A stretch of DNA of 48,659 bases from Chthoniobacteraceae bacterium (GTDB taxonomy: Bacteria > Verrucomicrobiota > Verrucomicrobiia > Chthoniobacterales > Chthoniobacteraceae): NCBI GenBank assembly GCA_947476255.1, contig CANJPY010000033.1, positions 1 to 48,659 of the forward strand. Direction: 5' to 3'. The notes below the pieces were generated by a model, which made no database searches, was not told the origin of the DNA, and saw nothing but the letters and a program-made list of their open reading frames with translations. Every line of letters begins with the position of its first letter. Position 1 is the stretch's first letter. Shown piece after piece: positions 40,871 to 48,659 of the stretch. The position numbers and the translations under genes were made by a program.

Positions 40871-41962
40871 TTAGGAGATCAGGCGGAGGATTTCTCCTCG
40901 CTCGGCCTTGGCGGCGATCACGGAGCCGCACTGATCCTTGGCAACATCCGGATCTTTGAGGCCGTGGCCTGTGACGGTGCAGACGATTCGCGCGCCCTCG
41001 GGGAAGCGGGAAGCGTCGTACGCGCGGCCTGCAGCGGGGTCCAAGGACTTGAAAAGACCGGCAATGCTCGCAGCGCTGGCTGGTTCCACAAAAATTCCCT
41101 CGTTTGAGGACAGCCAGAACTGGGCGGCCAAGATTTCCTCGTCTGTCACAATATCAATGGCTCCGCCGCTTGTTTGGAGGGCACGGGTGGCTTTGTCCCA
41201 GCTCGCCGGGTTCCCAATGCGGATGGCGGTAGCAACGGTTTCGGGTTTCTCGATCACCCGGTTGTGGTAAATGGGAGCGGATCCGGCGGCTTGAAAGCCC
41301 AGCATCACGGGGTTACGGGTGGATTTTTTGAGGGAGTGAAACTCTTCGTAACCCATCCAATAGGCGCTGATGTTTCCGGCGTTGCCGACGGGAAGAATGT
41401 GGACGTCGGGAGCGTCGCCAAGTTCCTCAATGATTTCAAAACTGGCCGTTTTTTGTCCCTGCAACCGGTCTGGGTTGATGGAATTGACAACGGCGATGGG
41501 TTCGGTTTCGCCTATTTCGCGGACCAGGCGGAGGGCGTCGTCGAAATTGCCGTCGATGGCGACGACCTTAGCGCCGTACATGAAGGCCTGGGCGAGTTTT
41601 CCAAAGCTGATTTTTCCGGCGGGCAGGAGAACGATGCAGGTGATGCTTGCCCGTGCCGCGTAAGCCGCGGCAGCCGCGCTTGTGTTACCCGTGGACGCGC
41701 AAATGACGGCTTTGGAGCCGTTTTCAATGGCCTTGGAGAGGGCCAGCGTCATGCCTCGGTCTTTGAAGGAGCCCGTGGGGTTGAGGCCTTCGTATTTGAT
41801 GAAAACCTCGCACCCCCGGCCGACACGCGCACTGAGTTTTGGGGCGTGAATGAGGGGGGTCGAACCCTCGTTGAGTGAAATAACCGGGGTGTTTTCGGAG
41901 ACTGGAAGGTAGCTGCGATAACGGGCGATGACGCCCCTGTCGTGGAGGGTCCTGAAGCTCAT
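40871..41962 (-). CDS. thrC: Threonine synthase
   Basis: The 363-residue protein is a PLP enzyme of the threonine synthase type. It has the cofactor lysine in [11 protein letters not shown] (Lys67), the substrate-binding [16 protein letters not shown] segment and the phosphate-binding [12 protein letters not shown] loop. It converts O-phosphohomoserine to threonine. The ATG at 41962 overlaps the homoserine dehydrogenase stop as ATGA, which fixes the start and couples the two pathway enzymes. Length and motifs fit the shorter, actinobacterial/Bacillus-like class. A homoserine kinase gene, needed between the two steps, is not in the window. Confidence 0.96.
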   Translation of the reverse strand: MSFRTLHDRGVIARYRSYLPVSENTPVISLNEGSTPLIHAPKLSARVGRGCEVFIKYEGLNPTGSFKDRGMTLALSKAIENGSKAVICASTGNTSAAAAAYAARASITCIVLLPAGKISFGKLAQAFMYGAKVVAIDGNFDDALRLVREIGETEPIAVVNSINPDRLQGQKTASFEIIEELGDAPDVHILPVGNAGNISAYWMGYEEFHSLKKSTRNPVMLGFQAAGSAPIYHNRVIEKPETVATAIRIGNPASWDKATRALQTSGGAIDIVTDEEILAAQFWLSSNEGIFVEPASAASIAGLFKSLDPAAGRAYDASRFPEGARIVCTVTGHGLKDPDVAKDQCGSVIAAKAERGEILRLIS

Positions 41963-43269
41963 GAGAAATGCTCTACCCGAATCATTTGGGGGGCTTTGCC
42001 TACGCAATCCAAGGCGCCGATGCGCTCGAGGGCCGCCCCGATCTGGGCGTGGGTGGCGGTGTGTATCATCATGACCAGAGGAACCATGGCTCCTTCATCT
42101 TCAGACTCGGGTTGGAAGATGGAGGATATCCCTATGTTAAGGTCGGCAAGGATCCCTGCAATGTGAGCGATGACTCCGGGGCGATCCTGAACGCAGAGGC
42201 GCAGGTAGTATTCACAGAGGATTTCGCCGAGGGGCTTGCAGGATCCGTACAGGCCGTGGGGCATGAATCCCAGGTTGCGGCGTGGGTTGACGATGGCTTC
42301 GGCGGCTTCGGCGATGTCGCAGAGGACTGCGCTGGAGGTTGGGTCCTGCCCTGCGCCCCGGCCGTAGAAGAGGGTTTCCCCCACCACGTTGCCATGGACG
42401 GCGATGGCGTTGAACACCCCGTTTACAGAGGCAAGCACGTGTTTTTCCGGCACGAGCGTGGGATGCACGCGGACTTCGATTTCGGAGCCGAATTCTGCGC
42501 TTTTGGCTTTGATGATCCCCAGGAGTTTGATGCCATAACCGAGTTGGCGGGCAAAGCGGAAGTCCGCCGAGGTGAGGGATTCGATGCCTTCGACGAAGAT
42601 TTTGTCCGTTGGCACCCAGAAGCCGTAGGCTAGGGAGGCGAGGATGACCGCTTTGTGCGCGGCATCCCATCCGTTGACATCGAAAGAAGGGTCGGGTTCG
42701 GCGTACCCTTTGGCTTGAGCCTCGGCGAGGGCTTCAGGGAAGCCAAGGCCCGCCTCTTGCATACGGGTGAGGATATAATTGGAGGTGCCGTTGATGATGC
42801 CATGGATGGAAACGATGTGGTTTCCAATGAGTGCTTCCCGGAGCGCCTTGATGATGGGGATGCCTCCGCCTACCGCTGCTTCGTAAAAAACGGGGACTCC
42901 GAACTTGGTAGCGGCCTCAAAGATTTCGCGCCCGTGTTCGGCGAGGAGGGCTTTATTGGCGGTAACCACGACTTTTTTATGGGCAATGGATTCGAGGATC
43001 AGGGCAAGGCTTTCTTCCTTGCGGCCCATGACCTCGACGATGATTTGCACGGTGGGATCTTCGACAAGGTCCCGCCAGTTGCTGGTCAAAATTTGGGAGG
43101 GATACCCCTCGTTTGAGCGGCGGTCCACGTCACGGACGGCGATGCGCGAGACCTCGAGGTCCAAGCCGAGTCGCTCCCTTAAAAGATTACGGTTCGCCAG
43201 CAGATGTTTGTAAACACCTGCTCCAACGTTGCCGAGGCCTGCGAGGCCGATGCCGATGCGCTGCTGCAT
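41959..43269 (-). CDS. hom: Homoserine dehydrogenase
   Basis: The 436-residue protein has an N-terminal NAD(P)-binding domain ([19 protein letters not shown], about 5-23), the central catalytic domain with [18 protein letters not shown] and [35 protein letters not shown], and a C-terminal ACT domain ([20 protein letters not shown]) that commonly gives feedback control by threonine. It reduces aspartate semialdehyde to homoserine. ATG 43269 was chosen because the dinucleotide fold starts immediately after it. It forms a two-gene operon with thrC and is divergent from the Gfo/Idh/MocA gene. Confidence 0.97.
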   Translation of the reverse strand: MQQRIGIGLAGLGNVGAGVYKHLLANRNLLRERLGLDLEVSRIAVRDVDRRSNEGYPSQILTSNWRDLVEDPTVQIIVEVMGRKEESLALILESIAHKKVVVTANKALLAEHGREIFEAATKFGVPVFYEAAVGGGIPIIKALREALIGNHIVSIHGIINGTSNYILTRMQEAGLGFPEALAEAQAKGYAEPDPSFDVNGWDAAHKAVILASLAYGFWVPTDKIFVEGIESLTSADFRFARQLGYGIKLLGIIKAKSAEFGSEIEVRVHPTLVPEKHVLASVNGVFNAIAVHGNVVGETLFYGRGAGQDPTSSAVLCDIAEAAEAIVNPRRNLGFMPHGLYGSCKPLGEILCEYYLRLCVQDRPGVIAHIAGILADLNIGISSIFQPESEDEGAMVPLVMMIHTATHAQIGAALERIGALDCVGKAPQMIRVEHFS

Positions 43270-43448
43270 GAAAGAATAGAAAACCGATAAACTTAAACTT
43301 TGTGACCCGTGTGGCAAGGCGATTCCAAACCTTGGGGTGGGATCGCAGGTGGGGGGCGGCGACGAATTGTTTTGGAAAGCTAATTGACTCCTAATGAGAT
43401 CGCTCCTGAAATGCTTATGATTAAAGCTACTGTTTCCCTCTTAAAACT

Positions 43449-44969
43449 ATGAATCATCAGTCTCCCTCGTCCGCAGCGGCGCAGACGCGCCGGTCCTTTT
43501 TAAAATCCATGGCCGGCACGGCCGCCACGCTGAGTTTACCGGCGCGTGTGTACGCGGGGGCCCGTGGCGCCAACGAGGCGGTTCGGATCGGTGGAATCGG
43601 CTTTAACGGAAGGGGGATGGCGGATCTGAGCGGGTTGCTGGCGGCTCCCAACGTGCGGGTGACGGCGCTGTGCGACGTGGACTCCGCGGTTCTGGCGAAA
43701 GGGCGCGCTGCGATGGAGTCGGTCGGCCAGACGGTGGAAGTTTACACGGACCTGCGAAAACTCATTGAGAGCAAGGAAGTGGATGCCGTCATGGTGGCCA
43801 CTCCCAACCACTGGCATACCCTTGCTGCGATCTGGGCGATGGAAGCCGGGAAGGACGTGTATCTTGAGAAACCTGTGTCTCACACCCTTTGGGAAGGCAA
43901 GCAACTCGAAGCGGCCGTTAAAAAATACGGGTCGATTGTACAGTCAGGAACGCAGAGCCGTTCCTCGGTTGGGTTGCAGGAGGCTCAGGCGTGGGCTCAA
44001 GCCGGCAACCTTGGACGTTTGGTGCGCGCCCATGGGACGTGTTATAAGAGGCGCCAGAGTATCGGCAAGGTCACCGGACGCCAGCCGATTCCGGGGACGG
44101 TGGACTATGAGCTTTGGTGCGGGCCTGCGGCGAAGGGGGATCTCATGCGCACGAAGTTGCATTATGATTGGCACTGGGTTTGGGAGACGGGCAATGGTGA
44201 CTTGGGGAATCAAGGGGTGCACCAAGTTGATATTGCCCGTTGGTTTATGGGCGAGGCAGGATTTCCCGAGTCGACGATGAGTTTTGGGGGGCGTTTTGGT
44301 TATGAGGACGACGGCACGACTCCCAATACGCAGCTGGTCGTGCTGCCCTATAAGAATGCGCCGATGTATTTTGAGGTGAGGGGGCTGCCCTCTGCTGCGG
44401 GTTCCAAGGAGATGGATGCTTACAAAGGCTCGCGCATTGGGGTGGTCCTTCAGTATGAGAAAGGGCATCTGCTGATTCCCAGTTATTCCGCGGTGATTGC
44501 CTATAATGAGAAGGGGGAAATCATCAAGCGCTGGGGTAAATACGCGCTCGCGGGCGAGGCTCCTGTTGTCGAAGAGAAAGGGGAGAACAACGCAGTGAAA
44601 GCTCCGACGCACCACGAAAATTTCATAGCCGCGGTGCGCTCGCGCAATGCGGCATCGCTTGCGTGTAATGCGCGAGAGGGGGCCGTGTCTTCTGCTCTGT
44701 GTCATTTGGCGGGGATCTCGCATCGTTTGGGGAGTCCGATGAGTGCTGGCGCGGCGCTGGAGCGTCTCAAGGGGGATGCTTACGCTTCTGAAACGGTGGG
44801 CAGGATGCTCGATCATCTGAAGCTGAACGAGGCTTTGCCTGAGAACGTTGTTTTTGGGGCCCAGCTCCAGGTGGACACCAAGGCTGAAAAGATCGTGGGA
44901 AATCCGGCGGCGACGGAGTTGGAGCACCGGCAGGATCGGCTTGGGTTCAAGGTGCCGAAACTGGCGTGA
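43449..44969 (+). CDS. Gfo/Idh/MocA-family oxidoreductase with twin-arginine signal
   Basis: The 506-residue protein begins with a twin-arginine signal (TRRSFLKSMAGTAATLSLPA), so it is probably exported with its cofactor already bound. The Rossmann domain shows IGGIGFNGRGMADLSGLL, CDVDS and the family motif YLEKPVSH, followed by TQSRSS and a second alpha/beta domain. Relatives act on sugars and sugar derivatives with bound NAD(P), and some break glycosidic bonds by redox chemistry. Exported members are numerous in Verrucomicrobiota and Planctomycetota and mostly lack known substrates. It stands alone, with a strong terminator about 50 nt downstream. Confidence 0.93.
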   Translation: MNHQSPSSAAAQTRRSFLKSMAGTAATLSLPARVYAGARGANEAVRIGGIGFNGRGMADLSGLLAAPNVRVTALCDVDSAVLAKGRAAMESVGQTVEVYTDLRKLIESKEVDAVMVATPNHWHTLAAIWAMEAGKDVYLEKPVSHTLWEGKQLEAAVKKYGSIVQSGTQSRSSVGLQEAQAWAQAGNLGRLVRAHGTCYKRRQSIGKVTGRQPIPGTVDYELWCGPAAKGDLMRTKLHYDWHWVWETGNGDLGNQGVHQVDIARWFMGEAGFPESTMSFGGRFGYEDDGTTPNTQLVVLPYKNAPMYFEVRGLPSAAGSKEMDAYKGSRIGVVLQYEKGHLLIPSYSAVIAYNEKGEIIKRWGKYALAGEAPVVEEKGENNAVKAPTHHENFIAAVRSRNAASLACNAREGAVSSALCHLAGISHRLGSPMSAGAALERLKGDAYASETVGRMLDHLKLNEALPENVVFGAQLQVDTKAEKIVGNPAATELEHRQDRLGFKVPKLA

Positions 44970-45016
44970 TTCGATGCAATTCCGCTGACTGGCCTGCATG
45001 GAACGACCGCCAAGGA

Positions 45017-45059
45017 GGGGCGAATTCTGGAAGAGCTTCGGCTCTTCCCGCCCCTTTTT
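45017..45059 (+). terminator. Strong intrinsic terminator of the Gfo/Idh/MocA gene
   Basis: An upper stem of GGAAGAGC and GCTCTTCC is closed by a TTCG tetraloop (45037-45040). An outer stem of GGGGCG (45017-45022) and CGCCCC (45049-45054) extends it with a 6-nt bulge on the left, and five T follow directly. This is a textbook rho-independent terminator. Confidence 0.92.
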
Positions 45060-45164
45060 GTGCGGCCGGACCTCCTGCGGGTGAGAGGCCAGGGATCTCG
45101 ATGGGGCTTGAAGCGGGACCAAAAAGAGCGGTTTCGCGCGCTGCACCTTTTAAGATGTCGTTAG

Positions 45165-45178
45165 CAAATGGTAATTTG
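45165..45178. promoter_or_regulatory. Inverted repeat upstream of the Fur-family gene
   Basis: CAAAT and ATTTG flank a 4-bp GGTA spacer and overlap the putative -35 box of the fur gene. A wider pair, CGTTA (45159-45163) and TAACG (45185-45189), surrounds it. Its A/T-rich palindromic form and position suggest an autoregulatory operator, though it is not a close match to the classical Fur box. Confidence 0.4.
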
Positions 45179-45204
45179 ACCAGATAACGTCCCTAACGTA
45201 TGTT
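45176..45204 (+). promoter_or_regulatory. Putative promoter of the Fur-family gene
   Basis: TTGACC (45176-45181) and TATGTT (45199-45204) are separated by 17 nt. Transcription would then begin within a few bases of the ATG at 45211, giving a leaderless or nearly leaderless mRNA, which fits the absence of a Shine-Dalgarno sequence. Confidence 0.4.
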
Positions 45205-45210
45205 TTGGTG

Positions 45211-45672
45211 ATGGAACCGGCAGTGCGCGAGCGGATATACGAGTTTATTCAAGCCAGCGGGCTTCGCCGGACGATGCAGCGGGACGCCATTATTGAGGCT
45301 GCCTTTAGCCACACCGATCACTACACGGCGGAGGAACTTTTGACGCGGGCGCGTGTGCTCGAACCCTCGGTTTCACGGGCCACGGTTTACCGGACTTTGC
45401 CGCTGCTGGTGGAGAGCGGCTTGCTCAAGGAGCTCGACCTTGGGAAGGATCAGATGTTCTACGATCCCAATTACATCGACCACCCGAGGCACAGTCACTT
45501 GATTTGCGTGGACTGCAATCGGATTGTGGAGTTTGAGGATAGGAACATCGATACTTTGGAGAATTGTATTACCAAGCGGCTCGGGTTTTCGGCGGCCAAA
45601 AAGTTGACTCGAATTGACGCTTCCTGTGACGAACTCAGGCGCAATGGCAGGTGTGTGCATAAACAGGAGTGA
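45211..45672 (+). CDS. Fur-family metal-dependent transcriptional regulator
   Basis: The 153-residue protein has the Fur layout: a winged-helix DNA-binding domain (about 1-85, with GLRRTMQRDAIIEAAF, HYTAEELL and VSRATVYRTLPLLVESGLLKEL), then the dimer and metal domain with HPRHSHLICVDCNRIVEFED, which holds the regulatory His residues and the first zinc CxxC. The second Cys pair is spaced unusually, as C-x8-C (ASCDELRRNGRC), where E. coli Fur has C-x4-C. Whether it senses iron, zinc, manganese or peroxide cannot be told from sequence. ATG 45211 was chosen over an in-frame TTG two codons earlier. It is followed by a nitroreductase gene 114 nt downstream. Confidence 0.93.
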   Translation: MEPAVRERIYEFIQASGLRRTMQRDAIIEAAFSHTDHYTAEELLTRARVLEPSVSRATVYRTLPLLVESGLLKELDLGKDQMFYDPNYIDHPRHSHLICVDCNRIVEFEDRNIDTLENCITKRLGFSAAKKLTRIDASCDELRRNGRCVHKQE

Positions 45673-45786
45673 AGGTTGGTTGGATTTGCAGTTGGAATTC
45701 CGCGGCGCTTGAGGTGGAATCGGCTTCTGTGAGCCTCCCTTGAGGGACTCCTCCAAAAAAGGGGGGCTTCAAATCGAGTACTGACT

Positions 45787-46437
45787 ATGCAGCCTATTTC
45801 TAAAAACACTCTCTCAGAGGCGCTTCATTGGCGCTACGCGACCAAAAAATTTGATGCCACGCGCAAGATCCCGGCGGACCAGTGGGAGGCGATTGAGGAG
45901 GCGATGCTTCTGGCGCCTTCGTCTTTTGGATTGCAGCCCTGGCGCTTCATCGTGGTTGCGAACCGGGAATTGTTGGCGAAGTTCCCGGCAATATCCTGGG
46001 GCCAGACTCAGCCTGTGGAGTGCTCTCACTATGTTGTTTTTGCGTATCGCGAGGGGCTCTCCGTTGCAGACGTGGACAGGTTTGTGGACCGGATCGCGGA
46101 AGTTCGTGGAGTTTCGAAGGAGTCGTTGGAAGGGTACCGGGGGTTCATGCTCGGTAGTCACAAGGCGGCATCGGAGAACGGCACGCTCAATGATTGGTGC
46201 GCCCGGCAGGTGTATCTGGCAATTGGACAGGCGATGACTGCGGCGGCTCTTTTGGGCATCGATACTTGTCCGATGGAAGGCATTGAGGCGTCAAAGTACG
46301 ATGCGCTTCTTGGGTTGGAGGCGGAGGGATACGCGTCGGTCTGTACCGTGGCTTTTGGGTACCGCTCGGTGGAGGACAAACATTCAGGACAGGCCAAGGT
46401 CCGCTACGCCCATTCCGAAGTCATCAAACACGTTTAA
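45787..46437 (+). CDS. Nitroreductase-family NAD(P)H-dependent oxidoreductase
   Basis: The 216-residue protein is of the usual length for FMN-dependent nitroreductases. It starts with ALHWRYATKKFDATRKIP (the R-(S/Y)-x-R/K flavin-contact region), has LAPSSFGLQPWRFIVV near residues 41-56, and ends with the YASVCTVAFGYR and QAKVRY segments typical of the NfsB-like branch. Such enzymes reduce quinones, flavins or nitro compounds using NAD(P)H. The physiological substrate is not evident. It lies between the Fur-family and DUF5069 genes in the same direction and stops 9 nt before the latter. Confidence 0.93.
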   Translation: MQPISKNTLSEALHWRYATKKFDATRKIPADQWEAIEEAMLLAPSSFGLQPWRFIVVANRELLAKFPAISWGQTQPVECSHYVVFAYREGLSVADVDRFVDRIAEVRGVSKESLEGYRGFMLGSHKAASENGTLNDWCARQVYLAIGQAMTAAALLGIDTCPMEGIEASKYDALLGLEAEGYASVCTVAFGYRSVEDKHSGQAKVRYAHSEVIKHV

Positions 46438-46446
46438 TTCTTTTTT

Positions 46447-46893
46447 ATGAAGCACGCTCCCGATCTTACAAAGCGCCCCCCGCGGAGTGTCCGCGTCCGG
46501 CTTGGAGGATACGTGATTTTGCCTCGAATGCTCGACAAGGGCCGGGCAGAAATTGCAGGCACAGGCGGTGAGTACCACTACAATTGTCCTTTGGACCAAC
46601 ATTTTCTCAAGTTTACGGGAATCGATCCCCTCGCTCTTCGGGAACAATTAGCTGCGGGAATGGGGGATGGTGAGATTCTGCAGTGGATAGGTGCCCATGC
46701 AATGCATCCGCGTACGGATCTGGAAATTGCCCAGTGGTCAGCCTACCACGATGGACGGGGCCCTTCTGCGGTGGAGCAGCGCGAATGGTTTCAGGCGCTG
46801 CATCGAGAGATTGGGAGCCTTCGGGAGGATATCGCGTCGTGGTCGGATCTTTTAGATCTTGATGATTACGTGAGCTTTGGTGGGAAGGCTTAG
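46447..46893 (+). CDS. DUF5069 domain protein
   Basis: This 148-residue protein fits DUF5069, a cytosolic family of unknown function seen often in Verrucomicrobiota. Typical features are the start APDLTKRPPRSVRVRLGGYVILPRMLDKGRA, the central EYHYNCPLDQHFLKFTGID segment, the GDGEILQWI segment and an acidic C-terminus with SWSDLLDLDDYV. No signal peptide, membrane segment or catalytic motif is visible. It follows the nitroreductase gene by 9 nt, so they may share a transcript. Confidence 0.88.
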   Translation: MKHAPDLTKRPPRSVRVRLGGYVILPRMLDKGRAEIAGTGGEYHYNCPLDQHFLKFTGIDPLALREQLAAGMGDGEILQWIGAHAMHPRTDLEIAQWSAYHDGRGPSAVEQREWFQALHREIGSLREDIASWSDLLDLDDYVSFGGKA

Positions 46894-47208
46894 TTTTTCC
46901 CAAAGAGGCGTGTTTGGCTAATGCTCGGGGGTGTCCCTTGCACCCTTGCTGGCTCGGATGAAGCCCTGCCAGCGTGCGCTTAAATGTCCGTGTCGTTTGC
47001 CTTTCAAGCAATGGGGTCGATTTGACGCAATTGGGATTCGCGCTTCCCCTGCAACCCAGTTCTGGCGTGGGGAGGTGTTTGGCTCCATATTTTTGAGTGG
47101 TGCGAGGGCGTTGCGGTTGGAAAGAGTTTCGCTGGTGAGGAAAGCCCAGAATCTGAGATCGACTTTCTTTCCAGATCCTTTAACACTCGTCGCCGTCTGT
47201 TTTATCTT
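46894..47208. other. Intergenic region without recognised features
   Basis: These 315 bp hold no supported gene. A minus-strand frame runs through it but is antisense to the downstream hydroxylase gene and has no recognisable protein character. A GCTGGC/GCCAGC inverted repeat near 46949-46974 may be a weak terminator for the DUF5069 gene. Confidence 0.55.
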
Positions 47209-47817
47209 ATGCATCCTTTTCTCGTTTGGTTTCTTCCCTCCATGGTGATTTGGTGGCTGGCATCGTCTTTCATGGAGTGGGCGCTGCATCGTTATATTAT
47301 GCACAAGCCTTTGGGGGCGTTTGATTATCCATTCAAGGCACACGCCGTCGTGCACCATCAGATTTTCAAAGCCGACCACACCTATCATTTGATTAACGAT
47401 GCGGACAAGCGCACCATCCCCATGGCATGGTGGAATGGACCGGTTCTGATCGTTCTGGCTTCGATTCCTGTGATACCTGTGGCGTTTCTCCTCAATAATT
47501 GGTGGGTTTACTTTGGGGCGGCGACGGGCACCGCGCTGTACTACTCCGTTTACGAGTATATTCACTGGTGCATGCATCTGCCGAAGGAGCGCCGCATGGA
47601 GCGTTCCTGGCTGTTCCGGCGCTTAAACGGGCACCATCTGCTGCATCACCGGTATATGCACAAGAATTTCAATGTGGTCTTTCCTTTCGCGGATTTGCTG
47701 CTCGGGACGCTTGTGGTGCGCGCGAAAACGCGGTTTGCCCAGCCCCTTGGTTCTGCTGTGCCCGATGTGCAGCCGCTTCAGGAGGAGTCGGGGGAATCGG
47801 TGCCTTCGAGGGCTTAG
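47209..47817 (+). CDS. Fatty acid hydroxylase/sterol desaturase-family membrane protein
   Basis: The 202-residue protein has about four membrane helices and the His clusters of the non-haem di-iron hydroxylase superfamily: HRYIMH (about 27-32), HAVVHHQ (46-52), HWCMH (about 122-126) and HHLLHHRYMH (about 145-154). Members hydroxylate or desaturate lipids, sterols or carotenoids at the membrane. The substrate here is unknown. The polar C-terminus after about residue 175 is probably cytoplasmic and disordered. It stands between two intergenic regions and is likely monocistronic. Confidence 0.9.
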   Translation: MHPFLVWFLPSMVIWWLASSFMEWALHRYIMHKPLGAFDYPFKAHAVVHHQIFKADHTYHLINDADKRTIPMAWWNGPVLIVLASIPVIPVAFLLNNWWVYFGAATGTALYYSVYEYIHWCMHLPKERRMERSWLFRRLNGHHLLHHRYMHKNFNVVFPFADLLLGTLVVRAKTRFAQPLGSAVPDVQPLQEESGESVPSRA

Positions 47818-47918
47818 TCGGCGTTGGTGAGAACAGCGGTGACAGGGCTTCAGGTGAGTGGGGTCCCGCAGTGGAAAGCGAAATGCGCCGGCAGGAACCT
47901 TGTTTTTTTCTGAGTACG

Positions 47919-47941
47919 GAGCGGCATCGCCGGCTCATTTT
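47919..47941 (+). terminator. Possible weak terminator after the hydroxylase gene
   Basis: GGC-ATC-GCC is nested inside GAGC/GCTC with one bulged G and is followed by ATTTTCGGATTTTC. The stem is short and the T-run interrupted. Confidence 0.35.
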
Positions 47942-48030
47942 CGGATTTTCGCACCGATTGCAGGAATAGGACTTAATTTTTGTTTTTTTAAACCGACTAG
48001 TGGGTGGAATTTTACCGAAATCTCGTGAAC

Positions 48031-48659
48031 ATGAATCCTGATCAAGCCGTTTCCTGGTTTAGAAAAGCCTCGGAACTTGGAAATGCTGATGGCACTTGCA
48101 GCCTCGGACTCTGTTATTATCAGGGGATGGGCGTGGAGCAGGATTTGCTGACGGCGGTGCGTTATTTTAAGAAGGCGGCTGAGGCCGGGAGTGTGCGCGG
48201 GATGTTCAACTTTGGTTTTTGTTTGCTTCAAGGGAGCGGGATTCGCAGGGACAATGAGCAGGCAGCTTCGTGGATCATGAAGGCGGCAGAACTGGGACAT
48301 ACCAATGCCAAATACCATCTGGGGCGCTGCTTTTACACTGGCGTTGGGGTTTTGAAGGATTACGAAGAAGCGGTTTTTTGGTTCCGTGAGGCTGCGGAGC
48401 AGCAGGATTTGCCCTCGATGGTGAGTCTGGGGGTTTGCCTGTATCAGGGGCATGGAGAGAAGCGAAATCCGGAGCGCGCCGTTGAATTGTTCCAGAAGGC
48501 TTTGGAGCTTGGGAGTGCGGATGCCGCGACCAGTTTGGGGGTGTGCCAGTTTTGGGGAAAAGGCGTGGAGGAAAGCAAGGCGGAGGCGGTGGAAAGTTTC
48601 CGAAAGGCGGCCGAATTGGGAAGTGAAGCTGCGATGGTGAATCTGGGGCATTGTTACTA
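48031..48659 (+). CDS. Sel1-like repeat protein (cut by window edge)
   Basis: From ATG 48031 the frame stays open to the right edge (209 codons). It consists of about six Sel1-like repeats of 36 residues, each with the pattern A..WF.KAAE.G...A...LG.CY..G.GV..D (for example AVSWFRKASELGNADGTCSLGLCYYQGMGV at the start, with AVRYFKKAAEAG and AVFWFREAAEQ in later copies). Sel1 repeats form helical solenoids that bind other proteins, often in signalling or secretion. No signal peptide precedes the first repeat, so it may be cytoplasmic. GTG codons at 48004 and 48025 are alternative starts; an in-frame TAG lies at 47998-48000. Function cannot be inferred further. Confidence 0.88.
   Translation, partial: MNPDQAVSWFRKASELGNADGTCSLGLCYYQGMGVEQDLLTAVRYFKKAAEAGSVRGMFNFGFCLLQGSGIRRDNEQAASWIMKAAELGHTNAKYHLGRCFYTGVGVLKDYEEAVFWFREAAEQQDLPSMVSLGVCLYQGHGEKRNPERAVELFQKALELGSADAATSLGVCQFWGKGVEESKAEAVESFRKAAELGSEAAMVNLGHCY

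Noticed and set aside
43384..43421. Promoter for the Gfo/Idh/MocA gene (TTGACT and TATGAT)
   Set aside because: The two boxes are 26 nt apart, too far for a standard promoter, and no better pair was seen.
46918..47577. Minus-strand reading frame of 219 codons
   Set aside because: It is antisense to the His-motif hydroxylase, which has clear family features; this frame has none.

Overview
The window looks like chromosomal DNA from a member of the Verrucomicrobiota (PVC superphylum). This rests on gene content rather than on any marker gene. It carries planctomycete/verrucomicrobial-type secreted cytochromes (DUF1549/DUF1553 and DUF1587/DUF1592/DUF1588/DUF1585) paired with twin-arginine DUF1501 and DUF1552 proteins, a fused-subunit E1 dehydrogenase, a DUF5069 protein, twin-arginine Gfo/Idh/MocA oxidoreductases and Sel1 repeats. 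No rRNA, tRNA, CRISPR array, insertion sequence or phage gene was recognised. Start codons almost everywhere lack a Shine-Dalgarno sequence, and many neighbouring genes are coupled by ATGA overlaps.

Region 1 (1-21.8 kb, all minus strand) is a catabolic block. Read in the direction of transcription it runs: cytochrome c/beta-propeller protein, DUF1549/DUF1553 cytochrome, DUF1501 protein, FCD-type GntR regulator, DUF1592-family cytochrome, DUF1552 protein, malate:quinone oxidoreductase, a C-terminal remnant of a fumarylacetoacetate-hydrolase-family gene, an ACS-type MFS transporter, a fused alpha/beta 2-oxoacid dehydrogenase E1, its lipoyl E2, an SDR dehydrogenase with a Tyr-to-Phe change at the catalytic position, and the 5' end of another cytochrome gene at the left edge. 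A plausible reading is uptake of an organic or sugar acid, its oxidation and cleavage, and feeding of a 2-oxoacid into acyl-CoA and the TCA cycle, with secreted haem proteins acting outside. The substrate cannot be read from the sequence.

Region 2 (22.1-35.6 kb) has purL (plus strand), then a six-gene minus-strand operon: a TPR protein, an uncharacterised exported protein, ExbB/TolQ-like, two ExbD/TolR-like proteins, and a membrane-anchored VWA-like protein sitting where TonB or TolA would be expected. It is divergent from rapA, the RNA polymerase-recycling ATPase.

Region 3 (35.7-39.3 kb, minus strand) is a probable copper-handling cluster: a Cys-rich exported protein, a multicopper oxidase that continues into a beta-barrel-like C-terminal domain, and a small exported metal-binding-like protein. 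Two different 12-bp tandem repeats lie in its intergenic spaces. To its right, 39.3-39.9 kb has no gene but holds two copies of a 74-nt, two-hairpin, T-tailed element with compensatory base changes. This is the best candidate in the window for an undescribed element.

Region 4 (39.9-48.7 kb) is mostly core metabolism: argB, then hom-thrC on the minus strand, then plus-strand genes for a Gfo/Idh/MocA oxidoreductase (with a strong terminator), a Fur-family regulator, a nitroreductase, a DUF5069 protein, a fatty acid hydroxylase-family membrane protein and a Sel1-repeat protein cut by the right edge.
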